Source: Bacteroidales bacterium UBA4284 (lineage in GTDB: Bacteria > Bacteroidota > Bacteroidia > Bacteroidales > UBA932). Taken from it: a DNA stretch of 14,145 bases. Position numbers and translations under genes: made by a program. The notes below the pieces were generated by a model. That model did not search any database and had not been told where the DNA came from. It worked only from the letters and a program-made list of their open reading frames with translations. This document shows, in pieces, positions 1 through 7,570 of the stretch (the stretch's first letter is position 1; each line of letters begins with the position of its first letter). The DNA is taken from positions 1 to 14,145 of the forward strand of contig DGVM01000023.1 in assembly GCA_002395925.1 (NCBI GenBank). Reading direction: 5' to 3'.

Positions 1-647
1 GGCCACATCCAGTTGTCGGTGTCGCCGCCGAACTTGCCGATCGACGAAGGCGGAGCTCCCACGAGGCGCACGTCACGATAAACCCTGTAAACGAACAAGT
101 AATACTGGTTTGCATAGTACAGGGCCTCGACGCTGGCGCGTATGCCTTTGGATTTGTCCTCCGTATGGCGCACGATGGCAGAAGAATTCGCCTGCACTAT
201 GGAGTCGCGCTGCGCTTCCGTCATGGAGTCGTCGTAGCCTCTGAGTACTGCATGCGTAACGTCTTCCATGCGGTCGAGAAAACTTACGGTAAGCCCGGGA
301 TTGGGCAGTTCGTCCCTTCTGCAGCCAGCCCAGAAGCCGTCTTTCAGGTAATCGTGCTCTACGCTGCTGTGGCGCTGAATATAACTGTAGCCGCAGTGAT
401 GATTGGTAAACAGAAGTCCGTCTCCCGATACCAGTTCCCCTGTACAGCCTGAGCCGAAAAGCACTACGGCATCCTTGAGTGAAGCGCGGTTGATGCTGTA
501 TATGTCGTCTGCGGAAAGGTGGCAGCCCTTTGAGCCCATGTCGTCGATTCGCTGCGAGATAAGTGCGGGCAGCCACATGCCCTCATCGGCCCGGGCTATT
601 GCCCAGGCCGAGAGGAAAATGCTGATAGTAAGTAGTGTGCGTTTCAT
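1..647 (-). CDS. S46 family dipeptidyl-peptidase (DPP7/DPP11-like), N-terminal 215 codons, cut by the window edge
   Basis: This serine peptidase removes dipeptides from the N-termini of peptides in the periplasm. The ATG at 647 begins a signal peptide (MKRTLLTIS, cleavage probably after ARA at residue 20), and the frame stays open to the left edge. The S46 hallmark around residues 69-87 is clear: SGDGLLFTNHHCGY, whose second His (residue 84) is the catalytic histidine. The second hallmark GKFGGDTDNWMW sits at 204-215. By comparison with the characterised enzyme DAP BII, Asn212 and Trp213 should hold the substrate amino terminus. The catalytic Asp (in RHTGD) and Ser would fall beyond the edge. 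Family members are about 700 residues, so some 70% is missing. The start lies one base after the stop of the M16 peptidase gene, indicating one operon and translational coupling. DPP7-type versus DPP11-type specificity depends on C-terminal residues not present here. Confidence 0.95.
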   Translation of the reverse strand, partial: MKRTLLTISIFLSAWAIARADEGMWLPALISQRIDDMGSKGCHLSADDIYSINRASLKDAVVLFGSGCTGELVSGDGLLFTNHHCGYSYIQRHSSVEHDYLKDGFWAGCRRDELPNPGLTVSFLDRMEDVTHAVLRGYDDSMTEAQRDSIVQANSSAIVRHTEDKSKGIRASVEALYYANQYYLFVYRVYRDVRLVGAPPSSIGKFGGDTDNWMW

Positions 648-648
648 T

Positions 649-3531
649 TTAATATCCAAAGACATCTTCGAGGGTGAGAGTCTTGACCGGGCCGAGGGTC
701 TTGAGGTATGCCATGTCGATGTCGGCAGGGTCGCCAAGCACCGCGTAGGTATAGATGCGGTCCTTGACCCACTGCTGCTGGCAGGCCTTGACATCGCTCA
801 GGCTCAGAGCGGGCAGGGCTTCGAAGACGGCCTTGTCGAGCGGCTCGGTCAAGCCCATGCGCCTGCAGCTGCGGTAAGCCCAGAGCACGTCGGCACCGGT
901 GGTACGCTGAGTACGGTAACGGCTGTCGAGCGCATCCTTGGCGATTGCGAACGCCGCGTCGGACTCTGGCATGTTGTTGATAATATCGTCAAAAGCCTCG
1001 ATAGCCTTGGGCAGCTTGTCGTTCTGGGTTGCGATGAAGGCATCGAACGAGTAGGTATCGGAGCTGCTCGAAGGTCCGCGAAGACGGGCCGAGGCGCTGT
1101 AGGCAAGTCCGCGTGCCTCACGGAGTTCCTGGAAGACTATGCTGTTCATGCCTCCGCCGAAATACTCGTTGAGAAGCGTACGCACAGGCTCGCTTGCAGC
1201 ATCGAAGGTCTCTCCCCTGTTGGAATACTGGTCGTAATAAACGTTGTTTGCCTTGAAAGGTACGAGAAGCACCTGCGGTGAAGGAGTCTGCACCTTGCAG
1301 GTAGTGCGCTCGGGCAGAACCTCATAGCTGCCGTCAAATACAATCTTCTCCTTGAGTTCGGCTTCGGATGCCGGGCCGTAGTAAAGCAGCTCGCAGCCTT
1401 TCCCCAGCAGGGTCTTGACCTTGAGAAGGAGTTCCTCGGAGGTGAGTGCCGCTATGGCAGAATTGGACAGACGGGTATTCTTGATGTAGTCAGGGCCGTA
1501 GGTTGCATAGGTCAAGAGGGCGGAATAGCAGCCGCGCTGGTTGAGCTTGCTGTCTGCACGGCTCTTTAACTCGGCAGCCTTGAGGCTTGCGAGTGCATCC
1601 TCATCGGCAACTGCGCCGCCGGCGAGGCTGCGGACGACCTCAAGAGCCTGCGGCATATTGTCTGAGAGGCCGCTGATGCTTATGACCGACTGATGGGCGG
1701 ATGCGCTGAAGCTGAAGTCGCACGCAAGGGCGTACATGCGGGCTGCAATCTCTGCAGCACTCTCTTCGGCAGTACCGAGGTAAGGGAGGTAATCCATTGC
1801 GAAGCCGAGTGCCGGATCATCCTCGGTACCAACATTGTACACGAACGAAAGCTGGAATATGTCGTTGAGAGTGTTTTTCTTATACAGCACGTCAACGCCT
1901 TCGGCAAGGCTGAAGCGAGACATATCCTTGTCGAAATCGAGGAATACGGGTTCGATGGGTTCAACCTCGGAATTCTGGATTTCGGTGAGGAAGGGACTCT
2001 GCTTGTCGCGGTTCGTCACAATAGGGGTAATCTTGGGAGCGGAGATTTTCTGGATATCGGGATCTTCGCCTTTTCTCTTATAGACGGCGGCATAAGACTG
2101 CGCCCCAAGGTACTCGCGGGCCCAGGCTACGACGTCTTCTTTGGTAACTGACTCATAGCGTTCAAGTTCCTTTGATGCCTCCTTCCAGGGGATGCCGTTG
2201 ATGAAAGAATTGACGTACAGCATGGCACGGCTGCCATTGTCTTCCAGCTGGCGCATCTTTGAGAGGCGCAGGTTGTTGATGGTCGAAGCGATTAGTGACT
2301 CGTCGAAATCGCCGGCCGCAAGCTTTCCTACCTGCTCGAGGAGCAAGTCGCGAAGCTCCTCGAGGGTCTGTCCCTGCTTGGGATAGCCAAGTACCTCGAA
2401 GGAACTGTAGTCAGGCTGGGTACTGTTGAATGCAAAAGCCTGGAGGGCCTTCTGCTGCTGATTGATATTGAGGTCGATAAGTCCGGCCTGGCCATTGCTC
2501 AGAATGGCGCCGGCGATGTCAGCGACTGCCGTTCCATGAAGGTCGGCAGCACCGGGAAGACGCCATGCAATGGCAAGCATCTCCGCCTCGGGGCCGAACA
2601 CCTCAAGCTCCACGGGAGAGGTGATGGGCTGCTCTTTCTCGAACCGGAGTTCCGGCACCGGTGCGCCCTTCTGCCAGTCTCCCCAATACTTCTCAATAGC
2701 GACGACCATCTGGTCGGGATCGAAATCACCGCTCACGCAGATAGCGATGTTATTGGGGACGTAATAAGTTGACTGAAAGTTCTTTATATTGGTAATGGAG
2801 GGGTTCTTGAGATGCTCCTGGGTGCCTATGGTAGTCTGTTGGCCATAAGGATGATGAGGGAAAAGAAGACGGGCAATGCCTTCCCAGACCTTGCGGCTGT
2901 CCTGGGTGAGGGACATGTTTTTCTCTTCGTAAACGGCCTCGAGCTCGGTATGGAAGCCACGGATTACGCTGTTGCGGAAACGGTCGGCCTGGATGCGCGC
3001 CCAGTTGTCAATCTGGTTCGACGGGATATCCTCGGTATAGACGGTCTCGTCGTCGCTGGTGAAAGCGTTGGTACCGTCGGCTCCAATCATGCTCATGAGT
3101 TTGTCGTATTCGTTGGGAATCGCAATCTTGGATGCCTCATAACTTACGGAGTCTATAATATGGTAGAAAGCTTCCCTTTCTGCAGGATCCTTTATGGTAC
3201 GGTACTGCTCGAACAGTTCTTCGATCTTGTCGAGGTAGGGCTTTTCCGCCTCATAGTCGGTGGTTCCGAACTGCCGGGTACCCTTGAACATCAGATGCTC
3301 CAGATAATGCGCCAGACCCGTGGTCTCAGAAGGGTCGTTTTTGCTGCCGACCCGCACTGCGATATAGGTCTGGATGCGGGGCTGCTCTTTATTGACGGAC
3401 ATATACACCTTGAGACCGTTGTCGAGGGTATAGATTTTAGTGCCCAGAGGGTCTCCTTTGAATGTTTCGTACTTATTGCAGGACAGTAAGATGAGGGATG
3501 CAAAAAGTAGGATCGGAAAGATTTTTTTCAT
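649..3531 (-). CDS. M16 family zinc peptidase, two-domain, lipoprotein
   Basis: This is a 960-residue insulinase/pitrilysin-type metallopeptidase, expected to degrade short peptides at the cell envelope. I chose the ATG at 3531 because it opens a lipoprotein signal (MKKIFPILLF, lipobox LLSC, Cys at residue 18). The frame extends to a GTG at 3543, but that would place VYS before the signal. The inverted zinc motif HYLEH is at residues 75-79, followed by MFKGT. The third ligand is probably a Glu in ELEAVYEEKN (about 197-206), close to the usual spacing. The second M16 repeat (about 530-960) has no HxxEH; DYLPYLGT stands in its place. It keeps GGGMNS and LREARGLAYS (about 793-812), the segment that normally supplies substrate-binding Arg and Tyr. 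One active plus one inactive domain is normal for this family. It is followed after one base by the S46 peptidase. Confidence 0.95.
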   Translation of the reverse strand: MKKIFPILLFASLILLSCNKYETFKGDPLGTKIYTLDNGLKVYMSVNKEQPRIQTYIAVRVGSKNDPSETTGLAHYLEHLMFKGTRQFGTTDYEAEKPYLDKIEELFEQYRTIKDPAEREAFYHIIDSVSYEASKIAIPNEYDKLMSMIGADGTNAFTSDDETVYTEDIPSNQIDNWARIQADRFRNSVIRGFHTELEAVYEEKNMSLTQDSRKVWEGIARLLFPHHPYGQQTTIGTQEHLKNPSITNIKNFQSTYYVPNNIAICVSGDFDPDQMVVAIEKYWGDWQKGAPVPELRFEKEQPITSPVELEVFGPEAEMLAIAWRLPGAADLHGTAVADIAGAILSNGQAGLIDLNINQQQKALQAFAFNSTQPDYSSFEVLGYPKQGQTLEELRDLLLEQVGKLAAGDFDESLIASTINNLRLSKMRQLEDNGSRAMLYVNSFINGIPWKEASKELERYESVTKEDVVAWAREYLGAQSYAAVYKRKGEDPDIQKISAPKITPIVTNRDKQSPFLTEIQNSEVEPIEPVFLDFDKDMSRFSLAEGVDVLYKKNTLNDIFQLSFVYNVGTEDDPALGFAMDYLPYLGTAEESAAEIAARMYALACDFSFSASAHQSVISISGLSDNMPQALEVVRSLAGGAVADEDALASLKAAELKSRADSKLNQRGCYSALLTYATYGPDYIKNTRLSNSAIAALTSEELLLKVKTLLGKGCELLYYGPASEAELKEKIVFDGSYEVLPERTTCKVQTPSPQVLLVPFKANNVYYDQYSNRGETFDAASEPVRTLLNEYFGGGMNSIVFQELREARGLAYSASARLRGPSSSSDTYSFDAFIATQNDKLPKAIEAFDDIINNMPESDAAFAIAKDALDSRYRTQRTTGADVLWAYRSCRRMGLTEPLDKAVFEALPALSLSDVKACQQQWVKDRIYTYAVLGDPADIDMAYLKTLGPVKTLTLEDVFGY

Positions 3532-3552
3532 ACTATAAACCACTAATTTTCA

Positions 3553-3560
3553 CAAATATA
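3553..3560 (-). promoter_or_regulatory. Promoter -7 element for the M16-S46 operon
   Basis: On the minus strand this reads TATATTTG, an exact match to the Bacteroidetes -7 consensus TAnnTTTG. Its G is 21 bases upstream of the ATG at 3531, giving a leader of about 15-18 bases. I see no good TTTG at the expected -33 distance, only AT-rich sequence. The position also argues against the upstream GTG at 3543 as the start codon. Confidence 0.6.
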
Positions 3561-3579
3561 AAAAATTTAACAATGATTT

Positions 3580-3610
3580 TTTGTTTTTTAAATTAAAATA
3601 CATAACTTAG
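3580..3610 (+). promoter_or_regulatory. Candidate plus-strand promoter upstream of the orphan hairpin
   Basis: TTTG at 3580-3583 is followed after 19 bases by TAACTTAG at 3603-3610. This fits the Bacteroidetes TTTG-N19-21-TAnnTTTG architecture with one mismatch in the -7 element. Transcription would begin near 3614-3618, about 170 bases before the DUF4493 gene and some 30 bases before the hairpin at 3649. It could drive the lipoprotein gene with a long leader, or a short RNA ending at the hairpin. The AT-rich setting makes a chance match possible. Confidence 0.4.
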
Positions 3611-3648
3611 CGCCGAAGTTTTTCATAGTTTAAGTTTAGGTTAAGTAG

Positions 3649-3688
3649 CGGACCGCTCGCAGTGATGCAAGCGGTCCGTGAATTTTTT
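3649..3688 (+). terminator. Strong hairpin with T-run in a divergent intergenic region: terminator of a short RNA or leader attenuator
   Basis: A perfect 9-bp stem (CGGACCGCT 3649-3657 with AGCGGTCCG 3670-3678) continues past one C-A mismatch into a 3-bp GCA/TGC stem capped by GTGA, a GNRA-type tetraloop. Six T follow at 3683-3688, so on the plus strand it has the form of an intrinsic terminator. The minus strand has no T-run after it. No gene ends here: the nearest plus-strand gene begins 98 bases downstream. It would therefore end a short RNA of about 70 bases from the candidate promoter at 3580-3610, or interrupt the leader of the lipoprotein gene. Confidence 0.6.
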
Positions 3689-3753
3689 GGGGCAAAGCAA
3701 TCTTTTATCGATTATTTCTAACGATTCTTAAACGGGTGTGACGAAGTTTTGAT

Positions 3754-3761
3754 TATCATTG
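3754..3761 (+). promoter_or_regulatory. Weak -7 element nearer to the DUF4493 gene
   Basis: TATCATTG matches TAnnTTTG at all but one fixed position and lies 25 bases before the ATG at 3787. No TTTG is visible at the -33 distance. If used, it would give the lipoprotein gene a leader of roughly 20 bases and bypass the hairpin at 3649-3678. Confidence 0.3.
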
Positions 3762-3786
3762 CCGCTGAAACAAAACCAAAACAACT

Positions 3787-4845
3787 ATGAAGAAAATCCT
3801 TTACTTTGCTCTTGCCGCGCTTCCCCTGCTGTCAGCGGCATCCTGCCAGGAACTGATGCAGTCCCTGAGCAGGCAGGGAATCCTCCAGATCCGCTTTGCC
3901 GAAGGGACCGTCCCCACCAAGGCCGCATTCCCCGACACGAACGAGTTCTTCCTCACGATAACCGACTCCAAAGGCAATTCTGTTTTCGACGGCAAATACG
4001 GAGCAGTCCCGGAGAACATGCAGCTCGACGAAGACACTTACACGGTAAGCGCCCGCAGTTGCGACTTCTCGTCTCCCCTCTTCGACGCTCCTCAATACGG
4101 AGACACGCAGGTAGCCTCAATAAAGGCCGGACGGACGACCCTCGTCACACTCGCCTGCGTGCAGATGAATTCCGGGATCCGCCTGCGCATCGATCCGGAT
4201 TTCATAAGCGCATATCCCAATGCTGTTCTGTACCTCAAGTCCGGCAGCGGCCGGTTAATGTATTCGTATTCAGAAAAAAGAATCGCCTACTTCAAACCCG
4301 GGACGGTCAATCTGGACATGGCCGACGGAGGCAGCGAGAGTACTATTTTCTCCACACGCCTGGAGCCGCAGCAGATTCTGACCCTTGGCGTAAATACCGG
4401 TTCGGAATCGACGCGCGGGGGTGTAAGCGTCCAGGTCGATACATCCCGTAACTGGACCAGCGACAACTTTGTGATAGGCGGCAACCCGGGCGCAGGAAGC
4501 GACACTTCTAAAGCCTACAACGTGTCCGAAGCCAAGAAGCACACGGGAGAGCAGGAAGTCTGGGTGTATGGATACATAGTGGGCGGAGACCTGTCCTCCA
4601 GCAAATGCTCTTTCTCGGCGCCGTTCTCGTCGAGGACCAACATTGTCCTCGCCAACAAGACGTCGGTAAAGGACAAATCGCTCTGTCTTTCGGTACAGCT
4701 TGCCAAAGGCTCGATACGCGACGCCCTCAATCTGGTCGATCATCCGGACCTTGTGGGGAAACAGGTTTACCTCAGAGGAGACATCGTGGAATCCTACTAC
4801 GGCATTCCGGGCATCCAGAACATCTCCGAATACCAATTCAAATAA
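3787..4845 (+). CDS. DUF4493 / DUF6359 domain lipoprotein, function unknown
   Basis: This 352-residue protein opens with a lipoprotein signal (MKKILYFALA, with Cys20 in SAASCQE). Residues about 30-220 fit DUF4493: a β-rich region with a TKA motif, a YTVSA segment, a FDAPQYGD segment and a TLACVQMNSGIRL strand, the pattern of surface β-sandwich lipoproteins in Bacteroidales. Residues about 245-352 fit DUF6359, an OB-fold-like module recognisable from WVYGYIVGG, SVQLAKGSIRDALNL, LVGKQVYLRG and ending in SEYQF. No catalytic motif is evident, and a surface adhesion or binding role is only a guess. It is a single-gene unit, divergent from the M16 operon and convergent with the receptor operon, whose last stop lies 20 bases beyond. 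The family calls come from recalled patterns, not a search. Confidence 0.8.
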   Translation: MKKILYFALAALPLLSAASCQELMQSLSRQGILQIRFAEGTVPTKAAFPDTNEFFLTITDSKGNSVFDGKYGAVPENMQLDEDTYTVSARSCDFSSPLFDAPQYGDTQVASIKAGRTTLVTLACVQMNSGIRLRIDPDFISAYPNAVLYLKSGSGRLMYSYSEKRIAYFKPGTVNLDMADGGSESTIFSTRLEPQQILTLGVNTGSESTRGGVSVQVDTSRNWTSDNFVIGGNPGAGSDTSKAYNVSEAKKHTGEQEVWVYGYIVGGDLSSSKCSFSAPFSSRTNIVLANKTSVKDKSLCLSVQLAKGSIRDALNLVDHPDLVGKQVYLRGDIVESYYGIPGIQNISEYQFK

Positions 4846-4858
4846 ACGGCACTTGCCG
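4840..4858 (-). terminator. Weak terminator-like hairpin at the end of the receptor operon
   Basis: Read on the minus strand just after the stop at 4866, CGGC-AAGT-GCCG forms a short stem (one further A-T pair could form) followed by TTTATTT. It could serve as a modest intrinsic terminator in the 20-base gap between convergent genes. The stem is short and the T-run is interrupted, so the assignment is tentative. Confidence 0.3.
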
Positions 4859-4865
4859 GCGGCAT

Positions 4866-6467
4866 TTACTCAACCACGAAATGGGCGACGGCCCTGACGG
4901 CTTTGCCGCCGGCTGACAGGCCCTCCGCGACTATGCAGAAACGTCCGGGGTACCGGGGCGCAGTCAGTTTTATTGTCTGTTTGCCGCCATTGTCGAGAAT
5001 CAGGGAAGGGTGCCAATATAGCAGTTGCCGCCAGTCGTCTCCCGAAGGAGCCTCTCCAAGGTAAGCTACCGGATAGCGGACGCCGTCAAAATCGACTACG
5101 CATACGCTGCTGGGGAAATCCAGTGCGGTTACATAGTTCTTCTTGCTGACGAAATTGATTGCGCCGTTGAAATAAGTGCTTCCTACGACAATGCGTTTGC
5201 TGTAGATATAAATATCCTGCAGCAGCATGGCATCGAGAGAGAGCATCAGATTGAAATCGGAAATGACCACTCCGTCCATCATGACCAGGATCTGGTCCAT
5301 GAAGACACTGCCTGCGCTGGCGCCGTCGGCAATGGCCAACTCGAGCGTCTTTCTACGATCCTTGTTGCGTATGCGGACGTTGGGAAGCAGTTCGACTATT
5401 ATTTCCTGAACCGTAGGGAAACGGGTATAATCGTCCAGATGAATCCTGCTCATATCTTCCGTACGCAGGAACTGATCTTCCCGGCGAGGCAGGAAACGGG
5501 CAATCGTATCGGTAGGATAAGCCATTGACAGCGAGCGCTTGCGCTGAGAAAGGGCAGAACGCTGCGATTCATGCAGCTGCAAAGGAGACATAGCCGAGGC
5601 AGAAGGATTCTGGTAAGGGGAATGAAGCTGGATGCGTACATTGTCACCGGCATTCATCATTTCGCAGACAAGCTCCCTGTCGCCGTAGATGTTGCCGGTA
5701 TGGAACTGCAACGAAGCATCGGAGCCGCTGCGTGCCATATATATGTCTTCTGCCGAACCGGAAGACGACAGTATGGCCAGTGCAGCCCCTTCGGCATTCA
5801 GAACTGTTCCCCGGATCGTTTCGCCGTCATATTCCAATGGTCCGCCGGCCTTGGGCGACACCGGAAAAGCCTGCAGGAAAGACGCCAGTTTTGCGCTGCC
5901 CTGCTGCGAAAGCGAATCTTCGTGGAATACGGAAACACATAAATCGGCCTCACTTCCGCTCAGGTCGAAGCTCAGGGAAGAGCCGCGTGATACCCTTTCA
6001 GGAACACTCAGGAGAAGGCCGTCGGTCTCATCCGTTTCAAATATCGGCGAGGGCGCCGCTCCCGGCCGGACTCCACCCCTCACTCGTGAAAGGGACCATG
6101 TGTTATATACAGACAGCGGCCGTGTCCCAAGCATCGCGGCTTCTCCCCCTTCGAGGGAGGTATATGCCATCAGGCTATAATTACCGGTAGGGACATCGGC
6201 AGGTATTATGAATTCTCCGGCTCCCCTGCCCTCGAACAGCCCGATTTTGGCCTGGGCGGCACTGCCGTCGGAAGATACGAGCTCGAGGTATGCCACAGCG
6301 CTCAGATCGGACAGACGTCCGTTTTCATCGACGCAGAACAAGGAGCACCACACACGGTCTCCGGAAATATATGAACTGCGGTCGGTAAGTACGAAGACCC
6401 TTTCCGTAGAAGCCGAAGACAGGATGCTGACCAAGCAGAAGCAAAGGCCTGTGATGAATCTTTTCAT
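4866..6467 (-). CDS. Secreted macroglobulin (MG2-like) protein with a degenerate TonB-receptor plug domain and no barrel
   Basis: This 533-residue exported protein starts with a signal peptide (MKRFITGLCF, likely cut after SSAS). Residues about 22-125 resemble an MG2 β-sandwich (VFVLTDRSSYISGDRVW, then VPTGNYSLMAYT), as in α2-macroglobulin-like proteins. A second β-rich part follows (about 150-320). Residues about 345-443 look like a receptor plug: FPTVQEII, an ILVMMDGVVISD strand, a DAMLLQDIYIYSK strand and FNGAINFVSKK. No 22-strand barrel follows. Instead, residues about 475-533 form another macroglobulin-like module (LLYWHPSLILDNGG, then IVAEGLSAGGKA). It is the last gene of the receptor operon, 8 bases after the DUF4249 gene. 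I infer a periplasmic or outer-membrane partner of the receptor. Its biochemical function is not known to me, and relatives I recall are often longer, so a trimmed version is possible. Confidence 0.75.
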   Translation of the reverse strand: MKRFITGLCFCLVSILSSASTERVFVLTDRSSYISGDRVWCSLFCVDENGRLSDLSAVAYLELVSSDGSAAQAKIGLFEGRGAGEFIIPADVPTGNYSLMAYTSLEGGEAAMLGTRPLSVYNTWSLSRVRGGVRPGAAPSPIFETDETDGLLLSVPERVSRGSSLSFDLSGSEADLCVSVFHEDSLSQQGSAKLASFLQAFPVSPKAGGPLEYDGETIRGTVLNAEGAALAILSSSGSAEDIYMARSGSDASLQFHTGNIYGDRELVCEMMNAGDNVRIQLHSPYQNPSASAMSPLQLHESQRSALSQRKRSLSMAYPTDTIARFLPRREDQFLRTEDMSRIHLDDYTRFPTVQEIIVELLPNVRIRNKDRRKTLELAIADGASAGSVFMDQILVMMDGVVISDFNLMLSLDAMLLQDIYIYSKRIVVGSTYFNGAINFVSKKNYVTALDFPSSVCVVDFDGVRYPVAYLGEAPSGDDWRQLLYWHPSLILDNGGKQTIKLTAPRYPGRFCIVAEGLSAGGKAVRAVAHFVVE

Positions 6468-6475
6468 GAGCTTTA

Positions 6476-7570
6476 TTAAGAAAAATCAGGTTTGGAGAGA
6501 GTTCCGCCCGCTTCGACACAATCGATGCAACGCCTCGGTCCCCAGATGATAACGGAGTTCATCGTCTCGGTGAAGCCAAGACGCACAGGCCAAAAACCGA
6601 GGTCGTAATACCTTGGATAGTCTTCGGGCGCAGGCACGACTGAAGATACGACAGGAGTCTCCGAAACGAGAAAGCGGTTGTCGAGATGCTTTACGATAGT
6701 GCTTCGCATTGAAGTGGATACATAGCCATAGACCTTCTCGGAAGGGTCCTCTTCACAGGCGACATTTCCGGCGATTTCACCGGGATTCGGCGTAAACAGA
6801 TTAAGCCCTCCGTCCTGCTGATTCAAGGTCGTAGCAAAACGATATTCGGCGGCAGTCATGGTCCGGGCCGATACTTTGATGTTGTAATCTTCGTGATTGC
6901 GGTTGTCAATCACAGAAAAACTATTGACAACATAATTCTCGGCCCTGTCGTTCAACGCACTTAGGTCCAGATACTGTTCCGAAGCCGAAAGGCGCCGGGT
7001 CCAGCACCAATAGCGAGAATCGTCAGGCTTGTCAAGTTCAGCGACAATCCACTTGGTGGTATCGAGGCTATACATTTTGACATATTCGGTATGGAACTTC
7101 CATATCTCTTCAAAACTCAGGGCGACGTAATGGGCAGATTCTTCAGAAAGAGCAAGAGAAAGATTGCAACTCACCTGCGTGCCGTCGGAGGTAAAAGTCA
7201 AATCTTCGAGTACCGGAGGCTGTGCAGGTCTCTGAAAAGAAGAACTGTAAGTTTTGCCTCCGTACTTGACCACCATCCTGTATGCGGCATCTGCGGGTGC
7301 CGATTTGAGGTCGATCGTCCTCGTATGGTCTGCCTCATACCTGTTTCCGGAATCGTCCTCCACCCACCATGACGTGAGTTCCATAGGCCTAAGCCAAACT
7401 CGCTGGTTGAGCGGAGCTGCCAGAGAGGCCGTCAAGGTTGCCTTGCCCCCTACCACTATTCTGCCGTCGAGCACCAACGCGTTATCCACCCCTTCGACGG
7501 CGGGGATTTCGTAATCATATACGCACGAAACAGCGCCAAGCACCACGAGAATATATAGCAGTCGTTTCAT
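6476..7570 (-). CDS. DUF4249 lipoprotein, partner of the TonB-dependent receptor
   Basis: This 364-residue lipoprotein (MKRLLYILVV, lipobox GAVSC with Cys16) fits DUF4249. The supporting pattern is an N-terminal LVLDGRIVVGG strand, a central RYWCW segment, a GNVACEE...EKVYGYV stretch at about 265-285, and the C-terminal signature CIDCVEAGGTLSKPDF with two Cys at 348 and 351. Members typically sit directly after a TonB-dependent receptor and are thought to act beside it at the outer membrane, as SusD does with SusC; the ligand is unknown. Its ATG overlaps the stop of the receptor gene by one base (TGATG), so translation of the pair is probably coupled. The plug-containing protein follows after 8 bases. 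The CxxC pair near the end could form a disulfide or bind metal, which the sequence alone does not settle. Confidence 0.9.
   Translation of the reverse strand: MKRLLYILVVLGAVSCVYDYEIPAVEGVDNALVLDGRIVVGGKATLTASLAAPLNQRVWLRPMELTSWWVEDDSGNRYEADHTRTIDLKSAPADAAYRMVVKYGGKTYSSSFQRPAQPPVLEDLTFTSDGTQVSCNLSLALSEESAHYVALSFEEIWKFHTEYVKMYSLDTTKWIVAELDKPDDSRYWCWTRRLSASEQYLDLSALNDRAENYVVNSFSVIDNRNHEDYNIKVSARTMTAAEYRFATTLNQQDGGLNLFTPNPGEIAGNVACEEDPSEKVYGYVSTSMRSTIVKHLDNRFLVSETPVVSSVVPAPEDYPRYYDLGFWPVRLGFTETMNSVIIWGPRRCIDCVEAGGTLSKPDFS

Noticed and set aside
403..1281. Plus-strand frame of 292 codons across the S46-M16 junction
   Set aside because: It is antisense to two well-supported peptidase genes, has no recognisable motif, and is what high GC at third codon positions produces by chance.
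2812..3489. Plus-strand frame of 225 codons
   Set aside because: It is antisense to the catalytic domain of the M16 peptidase, has no signal or domain pattern, and is a compositional shadow.
3532..3543. GTG start four codons upstream for the M16 gene
   Set aside because: It would put three residues before a standard lipoprotein signal and leave very little leader after the -7 element at 3553-3560; the ATG at 3531 fits better.
3759..4451. Alternative 230-codon frame overlapping the DUF4493 gene
   Set aside because: It is rich in Arg and Pro, has no export signal, and shares DNA with a clear lipoprotein gene in another frame.
4855..4913. 10-bp inverted repeat GCCGGCGGCA / TGCCGCCGGC with a 39-base spacer
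   Set aside because: One arm is ordinary Ala-Gly-Gly-Lys coding sequence of the plug-containing protein, and the long spacer and lack of a T-run make a functional stem unlikely.
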